The position numbers and the translations under genes were made by a program. A stretch of DNA of 64,000 bases from Bradyrhizobium sp. 1 (lineage in GTDB: Bacteria > Pseudomonadota > Alphaproteobacteria > Rhizobiales > Xanthobacteraceae): NCBI RefSeq assembly GCF_023073315.1, contig NZ_JADPJH010000034.1, positions 204,133-268,132 on the forward strand, given 5' to 3'. The notes under the pieces were generated by a model. The model was not told the origin of the DNA and ran no database searches. It saw only the letters and a list, made by a program, of their open reading frames with translations. How positions within the stretch are numbered: position 1 is the first letter of the stretch; every line of letters begins with the position of its first letter. Positions 42,780 through 50,903 of the stretch are shown here, one piece after another.

Positions 42780-43544
42780 TCAGATCACTGCCGAAAGAAA
42801 TGCTTTTGTGCGTTCCTCGCGTGGCGCGCCCAGCACGTCGGACGCACGGCCCTGCTCGACGATCGCGCCCTGGTCCATGTAGACCACGCGATCGGCGACC
42901 TCGCGGGCGAAGCCGAGCTCGTGCGTCACCACCATCATGGTCATGCCGCTCTTCGCCAGTTCCTTCATGACGGCGAGCACCTCGCCGACGAGTTCGGGAT
43001 CGAGCGCGCTGGTCGGCTCGTCGAACAGCATCAGCATCGGCTTCATGGCGAGCGCACGGGCAATCGCCACGCGCTGCTGTTGACCGCCGGAGAGCTGCGC
43101 GGGATAGGAGTCCGCCTTTGCTGCAAGCCCGACGCGACGGAGCAATTCGAGCGCCTCGCTGCGCACCTCGTCGTGCTTGCGCCCCTGCACCTGGGTCGGA
43201 CCTTCGGTGATGTTCTCCAGCGCGGTCTTGTGCGGAAACAAATTGAAGCGCTGGAACACCATGCCGGTCTTCAGCCGCTGCCGCCCGATCTCGCGCTCTC
43301 CGAGGCGATGGAGCCTCCCGCCCTGCTCGCGCACACCGAGCAGCTCGCCGTCGAGCCAGATGCCGCCGCTATCGATGACGGCGAGCTGGTTGATGCAGCG
43401 GAGCAGCGTGGTCTTGCCTGAGCCGGAGGCGCCGATCAGACACATCACCTCGCCGGGCCAGACGTCGAGCGAGACGTTTTTGAGAGCCTGGAACTCTCCA
43501 AAGTTCTTGGCTACGGAGCGGATCGCGACGAGGGGTTTTGTCAT
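42780..43544 (-). CDS. Amino-acid ABC transporter ATP-binding protein
   Basis: ATPase of 254 residues, GlnQ/HisP type: Walker A CLIGASGSGKTTLLRCINQL, Q-loop GMVFQRFNLFPHKTALENI, signature QLSGGQQQRVAIARALAMK, Walker B MLFDEPTSALDPELVGEV, then the switch His in VVTHELGFAREVADRV. It overlaps the permease gene by 4 bases. It energises the importer formed with 43541-44398 and the two binding proteins. Confidence 0.9.
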   Translation of the reverse strand: MTKPLVAIRSVAKNFGEFQALKNVSLDVWPGEVMCLIGASGSGKTTLLRCINQLAVIDSGGIWLDGELLGVREQGGRLHRLGEREIGRQRLKTGMVFQRFNLFPHKTALENITEGPTQVQGRKHDEVRSEALELLRRVGLAAKADSYPAQLSGGQQQRVAIARALAMKPMLMLFDEPTSALDPELVGEVLAVMKELAKSGMTMMVVTHELGFAREVADRVVYMDQGAIVEQGRASDVLGAPREERTKAFLSAVI

Positions 43545-44398
43545 CGCGCAAGCCGCAATGTGCCGCGGGCAAAACGGCGTTCGAGCAGCATCTGGAGCGG
43601 GGTCAGGACCGAGACCACGAGCAGGTACCAGAGCCCCGCGACGATCAGCAGCTCGATCACGCGGGAGTTGGCGTAATAGATGTTTTCGGCGTTGTGCAGC
43701 AATTCCGGATACTGGATGACGCTCGCAAGCGAGGTCGCCTTCACCATGCCGATGAACTCGTTGCCAAGCGGCGGGATCACCACCCGCATCGCCTGCGGCA
43801 ACACGATCCGGCGCAGCGCGCGCAGCCGTCCCATGCCGATCGCCTGCGCCGCCTCATACTGACCGATGTCGACCGACAGCATGCCGGCGCGCATCACCTC
43901 CGAGGTGTAGGCGCCCTGGTTGATGCCGAGCCCGAGCAGTGCGGCGAGGAACGGCGTCATGACATCGACGGCGCGCGCGCTCCACAGGCCGGGAATGCCG
44001 ATGGTCGGAAACACCAGCGCGAGATTGAACCACAACAGCAGTTGCAGGATCAGCGGCGTGCCGCGGAATAGCCAGGTGTAACCGGCAGCCACCGTCTTCA
44101 GCACTGGATTGGGCGACAGCCGCATGATCGCGACGACGACGCCGAGGACAATGCCGAGCGCCATCGCCAGCACCGCCATCACCATCGTGTTGACGATGCC
44201 CTCAAGAATGACCTTTACGGTCAGGAAGCGGCTGACATAGGACCATTCGATCTGACCGTTCGCAAACGCGCGCCCGATCGCCGCCAGCACCAGGACGATC
44301 AGGGCCGCGCTGAGCCAGCGAAACCAGTGCGGCTCGCGCGCGACCCGCATTCCCGAGAGATCGGGAAAACCCTCCGCAAGCGCCGGCACCGGCTTCAT
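43541..44398 (-). CDS. Amino-acid ABC transporter permease
   Basis: HisM/GlnP-type permease of 285 residues; the conserved loop reads YEAAQAIGMGRLRALRRIVL followed by PQAMRVVIPPLGNEFIG. Several membrane spans precede it, with TWLFRGTPLILQLLLW typical of the family. Start ATG 44398 overlaps the end of binding protein 1 by 4 bases; in-frame codons further upstream lie inside that gene. It is the only permease gene of the operon, so the channel is probably a homodimer. Confidence 0.88.
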   Translation of the reverse strand: MKPVPALAEGFPDLSGMRVAREPHWFRWLSAALIVLVLAAIGRAFANGQIEWSYVSRFLTVKVILEGIVNTMVMAVLAMALGIVLGVVVAIMRLSPNPVLKTVAAGYTWLFRGTPLILQLLLWFNLALVFPTIGIPGLWSARAVDVMTPFLAALLGLGINQGAYTSEVMRAGMLSVDIGQYEAAQAIGMGRLRALRRIVLPQAMRVVIPPLGNEFIGMVKATSLASVIQYPELLHNAENIYYANSRVIELLIVAGLWYLLVVSVLTPLQMLLERRFARGTLRLAR

Positions 44399-45219
44399 TG
44401 CGGCGCCGCGTTCAGCATGGGCTGAGCGACGGCGTTGGCGCCAAGGCCCCATTTGTCGAGAATCGCCTTGTAGGAACCGTCGGCGATCATCGCCGAGAGT
44501 TTCTCCGTCACCACTTCGCGCAAGGCTGGATCATCCTTGCGGAACATGATGCCCTGATAGCCGGTGGACAATTGCGCACCTATGACGCGGTATTTTTCCG
44601 GCTCCTGCGATTGCGCATAGGGCAAGGTCTCGCTGCCCTGGACCGCGGCGTCGATGCGGCCCTGCTTGAGCTGATTGCGGACGTCGATCGAGTTCTCACC
44701 CGGGACGTACTGAATGGCGGGCTTGCCGGCCGTCTCGCAATTCTGCTTGCTCCACTTCTCGATCTCGGCCGGGAAGCTGGTGCTGCGGGTGGTGCCGACC
44801 TTCTTGCCGCAGAGATCGGCCGCCGCCTTCGCATCGCTCTCCGCCATCACGAAGAACTGCGGGCCGGTCGCGAGGTAATCGACGAAATCGGCGGTCTCAC
44901 GCCGCGAGGCACGATCCGAGATGCCGGAGATGATGAAATCGGCGCGCTTGGTCTGGAGCGACGGAATCAGCTCGGCGAACGGCGTCTCGCTCCAGACGAT
45001 CTTCACGCCGAGCCGCTTGGCGAGCTCATTCGCCAGATCGATATCGAGCCCGACCAGTTCGTTGGTGGCGGGATCACGATATTCCATCGGCGCGTAGGTG
45101 GAGTTGACGGTGAGCTTGAGCGTGCCCGTCTGCTTGATCTCCGCCGGAAGCTCGGCCGCCTGCGCGGACGTCACGGCAGCCAAGACTGCGAAAGCGAGGA
45201 AATGCGAGAGGCGTGTCAT
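44395..45219 (-). CDS. Amino-acid-type ABC substrate-binding protein 1
   Basis: Family-3 periplasmic binding protein of 274 residues with signal peptide (LSHFLAFAVLAAVTSAQAAE). The mature part opens LPAEIKQTGTLKLTVNSTYA and has GLDIDLANELAKRLGVKIVW and QGRIDAAVQGSETLPYAQ. It is a paralogue of 41949-42764, the pair flanking the permease and ATPase. Ligand unknown; an N-carbamoyl amino acid or a ureide is plausible given the first gene of the operon. Confidence 0.88.
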   Translation of the reverse strand: MTRLSHFLAFAVLAAVTSAQAAELPAEIKQTGTLKLTVNSTYAPMEYRDPATNELVGLDIDLANELAKRLGVKIVWSETPFAELIPSLQTKRADFIISGISDRASRRETADFVDYLATGPQFFVMAESDAKAAADLCGKKVGTTRSTSFPAEIEKWSKQNCETAGKPAIQYVPGENSIDVRNQLKQGRIDAAVQGSETLPYAQSQEPEKYRVIGAQLSTGYQGIMFRKDDPALREVVTEKLSAMIADGSYKAILDKWGLGANAVAQPMLNAAPQ

Positions 45220-45262
45220 GTCAGCTCCTTTGCCGATCCCTTTGCTAACGCCGTGCCATTAG

Positions 45263-46219
45263 CTAGTCCGCATCGAGAACGGCCGGCTCGATGACGCCGG
45301 CGCGCTCGGTGATCACCCGGTATTGGTCCGGCCGCCGGTGGGCGGCGAAATTGAACATCTTGTCCTTGCCCTGGCGGCAGAGGTCGAGGTCGACGTCGGC
45401 GACGATCACTTCGTCAGTGAGCGTCTGCGCCTGTGCGACAATTCGTCCATTGGGATCGACGATGCAGGAGCCGCCGATCAAGCCGGAGCCGTCCTCCTCG
45501 CCTGCCTTCGCCACCGAGATCGCCCAGGTCGCGTTCATGTAGGCGTTGGCCTGCACCACCAGCGTCGAATGGAACGTGCGCAGCGCTCCGTCTTCCGTCG
45601 TGCCGCCATTGGGATCGTAGGCCGCCGAATTGTAGCCGATGCAGACAAGCTCGACGCCTTGCAGGCCGAGCACGCGCCAGGATTCCGGCCAGCGGCGGTC
45701 GTTGCAGATCATCATGCCCATGATGGCGTGGGCCCAGGCAGAGCCGGCGCGGAAGGCGGGAAAGCCGAGGTCGCCATATTCGAAATAGCGCTTCTCGAGC
45801 TGCTGATAACGCGCGCCCTCGCGCGGTTCGACCGAACCCGGCAGGTGCACCTTGCGATAGCGGCCGAGAATCTCGCCGTCGCGATCGACCAGGATGGCGC
45901 AATTGTAACGGCGGCCGTCCGGGGTCAGCTCGGCATAGCCGACATAGAAGCCGACGCGCAGCGCGCGCGCGCGGTCAAACAGCTTGGCGATGGCGGGGTT
46001 CGGAATGCTGCGCTCGAAATAGCTGTCGAGCGCGTCGCCTTCGAGCAGCCACCGCGGAAAGAAGGTGGTGAAGGCCAGCTCCGGGAACACCACGAGGCTG
46101 GCGCCACGGCCGGCGGCTTCCTCCAGCATGTCGAGCATCCGCTTCAGCGTATGCTCGCGCGTATCGGCTTTTTGCGTCGGCCCCATCTGTGCGGCGGCGG
46201 CGCGAAGGATACGAACCAA
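45263..46219 (-). CDS. Carbon-nitrogen hydrolase, N-carbamoyl-D-amino-acid amidohydrolase-like
   Basis: Nitrilase-superfamily enzyme of 318 residues with the Glu-Lys-Cys triad: Glu47 (VVFPELAFTTFF), Lys123 (GRYRKVHLPG) and Cys172 (MMICNDRRWPE). CNDRRWPE and the early FTTFFPRW are characteristic of D-carbamoylases, which release CO2, ammonia and a D-amino acid from N-carbamoyl-D-amino acids. No ATG lies near the start; TTG 46219 is favoured by GGAGG five bases before it, TTG 46231 being the alternative. First gene of the nine-gene leftward operon, divergent from a LysR gene. The subfamily is well supported; stereochemistry and side chain are inferred. Confidence 0.87.
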   Translation of the reverse strand: MVRILRAAAAQMGPTQKADTREHTLKRMLDMLEEAAGRGASLVVFPELAFTTFFPRWLLEGDALDSYFERSIPNPAIAKLFDRARALRVGFYVGYAELTPDGRRYNCAILVDRDGEILGRYRKVHLPGSVEPREGARYQQLEKRYFEYGDLGFPAFRAGSAWAHAIMGMMICNDRRWPESWRVLGLQGVELVCIGYNSAAYDPNGGTTEDGALRTFHSTLVVQANAYMNATWAISVAKAGEEDGSGLIGGSCIVDPNGRIVAQAQTLTDEVIVADVDLDLCRQGKDKMFNFAAHRRPDQYRVITERAGVIEPAVLDAD

Positions 46220-46370
46220 GATTGCCTCCAATCTGTGCGCAGTGCTGCCTCAATGGGCGAATGAACCCTTTGATGCGACGTGCAAATCCGTCGCCATTAC
46301 GCTGAAGCGGGGCTGCAAAATCAATTCGTTCTGCTATGATGTTTTGGCCCAGAGTATAAACGGCAGTGAT

Positions 46371-47297
46371 ATGAACCTGCGTCAGCTCGAGATCCTGCGT
46401 GCCGTCATCCGCCACCGCACCACGGTGGCGGCGGCGGACGAACTGGCGCTGTCGCAGCCCGCGGTCAGCAACGCGCTGAAGACGATGGAGGCGCACGCGG
46501 GCTTTGCGCTATTCGAGCGCGTCAACAACCGGCTGTTTCCGACCGCGGAAGCGATGGCGCTCTACAAGGAGAGCGAGGCGATCTTCGCGCTGCACGCAAA
46601 ACTCGAGAGCCGCGTGCGCGATCTGCGCGAGAACCGCTCCGGGCATCTCGCGCTCGTGGCGACGCCGCCACTCGCCTACAGCATCATCCCCTCCGCGCTG
46701 TCGGGCTTCCTGCGCCGCCGCCCGGAGACGCGGGTATTCTTTGACGTCCGGCGCTACGAAGGCATTATCGAGGGCGTGCTCAGCCGTGTCGCCGAGCTCG
46801 GTTTCGCGCTCGGGCTGACGCATCATCCCGGCATCGCGCATGAGGTGGTCCACAGCGGCGAGATGGTCTGCGTGCTGCCACCGCAGCATCCGCTTGCCGA
46901 CAGGCCCGTGATCTCGGCCGCGGACCTCTCCGGCCTGCCCTTCATCGGGCTCGAGCGCGGCACACGCCTTGGTGAGGCCGTACGCGACAGCTTTGCCCGC
47001 GCGGGCGCGCCGTTCCGGCCGACCGTCGAGGTACGCTACTGCAACACGGCCTGCGTGCTCGCGAGCGCCGGCGTCGGCGCCGCCGTGGTCGATCCCTTCT
47101 CGCCGCGGCAGAATGGGGGCCACGGTCTCGTCGTCCGGCCGTTCACGCCGACGACGCGCGCGGTTGCCTATATGCTATGGTCGGAGGCCGAGCCGTTGTC
47201 GCGCCTGGCCAAGGCCTTTCTCAACGAGGTGCGCAAGGAAAGCGCGCTGCTGGAGCCCACAGCGCCGCACCAGCAACATGGGGCAGAAAGCAACTAG
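46371..47297 (+). CDS. LysR-family regulator of the ureide operon
   Basis: LysR protein of 308 residues; the helix-turn-helix has LEILRAVIRHRTTVAAADEL and ALSQPAVSNALKTMEAHAGF, and the co-inducer domain follows (LALVATPPLAYSIIPSALSG). It is divergent from the carbamoylase gene across 151 bases, the usual layout for a LysR regulating the adjacent operon. ATG 46371 starts the conserved domain; the frame is open further upstream but without a family match. Forty-four bases downstream is the amidotransferase-like gene on the same strand, which may belong to the regulator's transcript. Confidence 0.86.
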   Translation: MNLRQLEILRAVIRHRTTVAAADELALSQPAVSNALKTMEAHAGFALFERVNNRLFPTAEAMALYKESEAIFALHAKLESRVRDLRENRSGHLALVATPPLAYSIIPSALSGFLRRRPETRVFFDVRRYEGIIEGVLSRVAELGFALGLTHHPGIAHEVVHSGEMVCVLPPQHPLADRPVISAADLSGLPFIGLERGTRLGEAVRDSFARAGAPFRPTVEVRYCNTACVLASAGVGAAVVDPFSPRQNGGHGLVVRPFTPTTRAVAYMLWSEAEPLSRLAKAFLNEVRKESALLEPTAPHQQHGAESN

Positions 47298-47341
47298 GCT
47301 TCGCAACCTTTTGACCTTGTCCTTTTAACCTTGGGGGGCAC

Positions 47342-48046
47342 ATGGCACGCATCACCATCATCGAGACCGGACAGGTCCCGCCAAAATACCGCGAGCGGCA
47401 CGGTTCGTTTCCAGACATGTTCGAACGCATGGTCCGCACCGAGGACCCGACGGCCACGGTGGACGTCGTCAGCATCCCCAATGGCGATGCGCTGCCTGAT
47501 CCGAGCAAGCTGGAGGCCGTGCTGATCACCGGTGCTGCCGCCGGCGTCTATGACGGGCTCGACTGGATCGCGCCGCTGGAAGAGTTCGTACGCACCGCTT
47601 ACGCCAACAAAACCCCGATGGTCGGAATCTGTTTCGGCCATCAGCTGATCGCGCAGGCGCTCGGCGGCACCGTACGCAAGTCCGAGAAGGGCTGGGGCAT
47701 CGGCCGGCACGTCTATCAGGTGCTTCCGGAGAACGGAGTCGTCGAGGGCGAAGCGGTCGCCATCGCCGCCTCACATCAGGATCAGGTGATCGAGCCGCCT
47801 GATGATGCGCTGACGATCCTCTCGTCCGAATTCACCCCGCATGCCGGCCTGCTCTACGCCAATGGCGCGACGCTGACGATGCAGCCGCATCCGGAATTCG
47901 ACGTGGAGTTTGCGGAAGTGTGCTGCGAGCTGCGCGACGGCAAGGCGCCGGAGGACGTTGTTGCGACGGCAAGGGCATCCCTGGCGGAGCCGATGGACAA
48001 CGCCAAGCTCGGGGGCGCGATTACGCGGTTTCTGGCAAGGCGCTGA
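47342..48046 (+). CDS. Class I glutamine amidotransferase-like protein
   Basis: GATase1-domain protein of 234 residues resembling the glutaminase half of GMP synthase. The nucleophile is Cys97 in MVGICFGHQLIAQALGG, with His183 and Glu185 (MQPHPEF) completing the triad. Stand-alone members include gamma-glutamyl hydrolases acting on gamma-glutamyl-polyamines or other glutamyl amides. Its place after the LysR gene and beside the nitrogen-catabolic operon suggests it supplies or releases ammonia, or cleaves a glutamylated intermediate. The reaction is not shown by sequence. An array of palindromic repeats follows the stop. Confidence 0.83.
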   Translation: MARITIIETGQVPPKYRERHGSFPDMFERMVRTEDPTATVDVVSIPNGDALPDPSKLEAVLITGAAAGVYDGLDWIAPLEEFVRTAYANKTPMVGICFGHQLIAQALGGTVRKSEKGWGIGRHVYQVLPENGVVEGEAVAIAASHQDQVIEPPDDALTILSSEFTPHAGLLYANGATLTMQPHPEFDVEFAEVCCELRDGKAPEDVVATARASLAEPMDNAKLGGAITRFLARR

Positions 48047-48049
48047 GAC

Positions 48050-48215
48050 TTCACCTCGCCCGCTTGCGGGGAGAGATCGGATTGCGCCCGGCGATGCAAA
48101 GCATCGTCCGAAGCAATCCGGGTGAGGGGGACTCTCCGCGAGTCTCTCTGCCACCGTTTTCGCGGATAGAGCCCCTCCCCCCAACCCTCTCCCCGTAAGA
48201 ACGGGGAGAGGGAGA
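48050..48215. repeat. Complex palindromic intergenic element
   Basis: Composite repeat of the kind scattered in Bradyrhizobium genomes. It holds a nested cruciform, GGATTGC (48079-48085) / GCAATCC (48113-48119) enclosing CGATGC (48092-48097) / GCATCG (48101-48106), and a perfect 12-bp hairpin CCCTCTCCCCGT (48185-48196) / ACGGGGAGAGGG (48201-48212) with loop AAGA. It lies between convergent genes and could also end both transcripts. Confidence 0.8.
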
Positions 48216-48224
48216 GGAAGCCTC

Positions 48225-48692
48225 TCAGAACGGATCCGTCCCCAACCCCGGCACATCTGCCGGCCGCGGCCCGGGCGCGACCCAGTGAAACCGCCGGTCC
48301 TTCTCCGCAATCAAGATGTCGTTGATCGAGGCCTCGCGCCGCCGCATCAAGCCGTGCTCGTCGAACTCCCACTGCTCGTTGCCGTAAGAGCGATACCACT
48401 GGCCGGCCGCATCGCGCCATTCGTACTGGAAGCGCACCGCGATGTGGTTGCCGTCGAAGGCCCAGAGGTCCTTGATCAGGCGATACTCCTGCTCCTTCTC
48501 CCATTTGCGGGTGAGGAAGGCGACGATGGCCTCGCGGCCCTGGAACACCTCTGAGCGATTGCGCCAGCGGCTGTCCTCGGTATAGGCGAGCGAGACGCGC
48601 ACCGGATCACGTGAATTCCAGGCGTCCTCGGCCATGCGCGCCTTTTGCGCGGCGGTCTCTCGGGTGAAAGGCGGAAGCGGCGGGCGCGACAT
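48225..48692 (-). CDS. DUF1348 NTF2-like protein
   Basis: Protein of 155 residues in the DUF1348/SnoaL group. Signatures include KARMAEDAWNSRDPVRVSLA, SRWRNRSEVFQGREAIVAFL, RKWEKEQEYRLIKDLWAFDG and the near-invariant INDILIAEKDRRFHW. The fold is a small cone with a pocket; the function is not established. Start ATG 48692; the longer frame to 48722 adds 10 residues without a match. It is not clearly in an operon: ybgC starts upstream on the same strand with 94 bases between. Confidence 0.83.
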   Translation of the reverse strand: MSRPPLPPFTRETAAQKARMAEDAWNSRDPVRVSLAYTEDSRWRNRSEVFQGREAIVAFLTRKWEKEQEYRLIKDLWAFDGNHIAVRFQYEWRDAAGQWYRSYGNEQWEFDEHGLMRRREASINDILIAEKDRRFHWVAPGPRPADVPGLGTDPF

Positions 48693-48786
48693 CGTGGCCT
48701 CATCGGTTGATTGAGGCCGCAATCTATCGCTGCGATTGGCGGAGTCGATAGGCGATCGACCTATCGGCCGATCACTTATCGGGCGA

Positions 48787-49245
48787 TCAGGAAATCAAAT
48801 CGGCCTTCATCAGCGTACGGATCGATTTCGGGATCGGCTGGGCCCGGCCGCGGCTGATGAAGGCGACGCGCACCTCGGCTTTCACCAACACGTCTTCCCT
48901 GCGCCGCACCTCCTGTGCCAGCATGATCGAGGCGCCCTTCACCGCGGTTGGCCAAGTCACGACATCGAGCACGTCGTCCATTCGCGCCGGCTTCAAAAAG
49001 TCCAGATGCATCGAGCGCACCACGAAGGCGAAGCCGGAATCTTCCGTCTCGGCCTGCTCGAACAGCGCCTGCTGCTCGGCCCCCATCAGCCGCAGATGAT
49101 TGGTGCGCCCGCGCTCCATGTAGCGCAGATAATTGGCGTGATAGACGATGCCGGAGAAATCCGTGTCCTCGTAATAGACGCGGACCTGCATGTGGTGGCG
49201 GCCGTCGCGGATCTCGCCGTCGAGATGGGACATCAAGGCACTCAT
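48787..49245 (-). CDS. ybgC: YbgC, Tol-Pal-linked acyl-CoA thioesterase
   Basis: Hotdog-fold thioesterase of 152 residues. The active-site region YYEDTDFSGIVYHANYLRYM is diagnostic for YbgC/4-hydroxybenzoyl-CoA-type enzymes, and MHLDFLKPARMDDVLDVVT follows. It is normally the first gene of the tol-pal operon and works at the cell envelope on acyl carriers. Here its start overlaps the end of vapC by 4 bases (ATGA), and tolQ lies 48 kb away on the same strand. The overlap ties ybgC translation to a toxin gene, an unusual arrangement. Confidence 0.9.
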   Translation of the reverse strand: MSALMSHLDGEIRDGRHHMQVRVYYEDTDFSGIVYHANYLRYMERGRTNHLRLMGAEQQALFEQAETEDSGFAFVVRSMHLDFLKPARMDDVLDVVTWPTAVKGASIMLAQEVRRREDVLVKAEVRVAFISRGRAQPIPKSIRTLMKADLIS

Positions 49246-49613
49246 TGGAAATCCGCAACCAATTTCAACGACCGGGCTGCCGCCAGCAATCGCTTATCGT
49301 GCGTCCAGATCGAGGCTTCGATCGTCAACATTGTTGACGCCAACAAATGGGCATCGACGTAGCCGATGCCTAGCCCGGCCAGCTTTCGCTTGACGATGAA
49401 ATCCAGGACTTCGTCGTTGCTGGCAATTGTCGCTTTTGGAAGAGTGTTGAGATCGTCAAGCATGTCAGAGGTCTTCGGCAAGCCCCCCAGGAGCATTTCG
49501 CCAATCACGAACGGATGAGTGACAATGTCTCCACGATTGAGGAGCCTTGCCAAACGCACATCTGCGCGGCGGAAATGGTCGACCCAGATTGACGTGTCCG
49601 CCAGGACCTTCAT
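49242..49613 (-). CDS. vapC: VapC-type PIN-domain toxin
   Basis: PIN-domain ribonuclease of 123 residues, toxin of a type II toxin-antitoxin pair. The acidic metal site is Asp6 (LADTSIWVDHF), Glu39 (FVIGEMLLG), Asp87 (GIGYVDAHLLAS) and Asp106 (IWTHDKRL). Chain length and motif order are those of VapC proteins that cut tRNA or rRNA. It overlaps vapB by 4 bases upstream and ybgC by 4 bases downstream, so three genes are coupled. The catalytic residues are intact. Confidence 0.88.
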   Translation of the reverse strand: MKVLADTSIWVDHFRRADVRLARLLNRGDIVTHPFVIGEMLLGGLPKTSDMLDDLNTLPKATIASNDEVLDFIVKRKLAGLGIGYVDAHLLASTMLTIEASIWTHDKRLLAAARSLKLVADFQ

Positions 49614-49801
49614 TTGGGCCGGCGGCGTGGCGGAGCCTTGGCACCAGGCTCAGCACCTCCCATCCGGGCAAGACGACGCGCGGCCTCGCGCTCGACGAAC
49701 GCCTTCAAGGCTTCCCTGACAACAGCCGATTTTTCGCTGACGCCCGCAAACTCCTGCGCCTTGGCGAAAAGCTCGTCGTCTATAGCGATTGTGGTTCTCA
49801 T
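49610..49801 (-). CDS. vapB: VapB-type antitoxin
   Basis: Antitoxin of 63 residues. The N-terminal ribbon-helix-helix reads MRTTIAIDDELFAKAQEFAG, followed by KSAVVREALKAFVEREAARR, and a basic Pro-rich tail ends the chain. It should bind DNA as a dimer and wrap VapC with its C-terminus. An inverted repeat, ACATCAAAT / ATTTGATGT, lies 13 bases upstream of the start at 49801, the expected autoregulatory operator. It overlaps vapC by 4 bases. Confidence 0.85.
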   Translation of the reverse strand: MRTTIAIDDELFAKAQEFAGVSEKSAVVREALKAFVEREAARRLARMGGAEPGAKAPPRRRPK

Positions 49802-49813
49802 GGCGACACCTCT

Positions 49814-49839
49814 ACATCAAATATAGCATCATTTGATGT
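49814..49839. promoter_or_regulatory. vapBC operator
   Basis: Perfect 9-bp arms ACATCAAAT (49814-49822) and ATTTGATGT (49831-49839) around an 8-base spacer, 13 bases upstream of the vapB start. The stretch is distinctly AT-richer than its surroundings. It is probably the VapB/VapBC binding site. Confidence 0.7.
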
Positions 49840-49852
49840 GACTTTCCATGCC

Positions 49853-50773
49853 TTACGATACCGCTAGTCCCACCTTTCCCAGCGTCACCTCGACGATCTC
49901 AGGCGGCACCCCGAAGCGGACGGGCATGATGCTGCAACCGAGGCCGCCCGAGATGATGACGTCGCATTTCAGCCTGATATGACCGTAGGCGAGCCGAAGG
50001 CCGTGCTGCTTCGGAACGGCCGGCGACCAGCCGAGCAGGCGGACCTGGCCGCCATGGGTGTGGCCGGACAGTTGCAGCGCGACGCGCGCGGGCACGCGCG
50101 GCGCGATGTTGGGCTCGTGCGCGAGCAGGATGACGGGCGCATCATCGGTGACCTTGGCGAGCGTCGCATTGAGATCGTCCGCACCGAAGCGCCCCGTGCT
50201 CCGGAAGCGCTGCGCGGGCAGGAAGGCCAGCTGATCGCCGAGACCGGCGAGCCAGAACGGGCGCCCGTCCTTGGTGAGACGGACGACATCGTTCTCGTAG
50301 ACGGGAACGCCAGCCGCCTCCAGCGCTCGATGCGCCACCGTCGGCCCGTGCCCCGCCTGCTGCACGGCCCTGTCCACCCAATAGTCGTGATTGCCCATGA
50401 CGGCATGGACACCCAGCGGCGCCTTGAGGCCCGCGAGCACCTTGGCCCACTCGCTCGACGGAATGATACGCGTGACCTGGTGAACCCCGGCGACATAGTC
50501 GCCGAGCAGCACGATGACATCAGGCTTGAGCGCATTGGTGCGCTCGACGATGCCCTCGATCCGCTCCAGCGACATCCAGGGATCGCAGGCATGAATATCG
50601 GCGATCACGGCGATCTTGAGCGGAAAATCCGCCGGCCATTGCCGCGGGGTCGGATGATAGCGCGTGACGCGGAGCCGCAGCACCGGCTCGACGCCGACAC
50701 CATAGGCCGCGGTCGAGACGCCGAGGGCGGACAGGCCGCCGATGGAACGGATGAGATGACGGCGCGTGATCAT
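49853..50773 (-). CDS. Calcineurin-like metallophosphoesterase (YkuE/YaeI-like)
   Basis: Two-metal phosphoesterase of 306 residues. Motifs in order: IAVIADIHACDPWMS, VLLGDYVAGVH, AVMGNHDYWVD, ILLAHEPN and QLSGHTHGGQVRLLG. The N-terminus has a twin-arginine-like signal (TRRHLIRSIGGLSALG), so it is probably exported. The group includes UDP-2,3-diacylglucosamine-type and related periplasmic phosphoesterases; the substrate is not certain. It sits between ruvB and vapBC on the same strand. Confidence 0.86.
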   Translation of the reverse strand: MITRRHLIRSIGGLSALGVSTAAYGVGVEPVLRLRVTRYHPTPRQWPADFPLKIAVIADIHACDPWMSLERIEGIVERTNALKPDVIVLLGDYVAGVHQVTRIIPSSEWAKVLAGLKAPLGVHAVMGNHDYWVDRAVQQAGHGPTVAHRALEAAGVPVYENDVVRLTKDGRPFWLAGLGDQLAFLPAQRFRSTGRFGADDLNATLAKVTDDAPVILLAHEPNIAPRVPARVALQLSGHTHGGQVRLLGWSPAVPKQHGLRLAYGHIRLKCDVIISGGLGCSIMPVRFGVPPEIVEVTLGKVGLAVS

Positions 50774-50903
50774 GGAAGCCCGATGGTGATGCGGCTCCTT
50801 GATGGGATCCGATTCAAGCGGAATTGGGGTGCGTTCGTGCAGATCCTCTGCACAGTGATAACCGAAAGTTCATGACAGCCGGAGCGATCCGCGCTTGCGC
50901 AGA

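Noticed and set aside
46220..46370. Specific LysR T-N11-A box in the carbamoylase/lysR gap
   Set aside because: Imperfect CAAAATCA / TGATGTTTTG arms are present, but no clean T-N11-A dyad could be fixed, so no site was listed.
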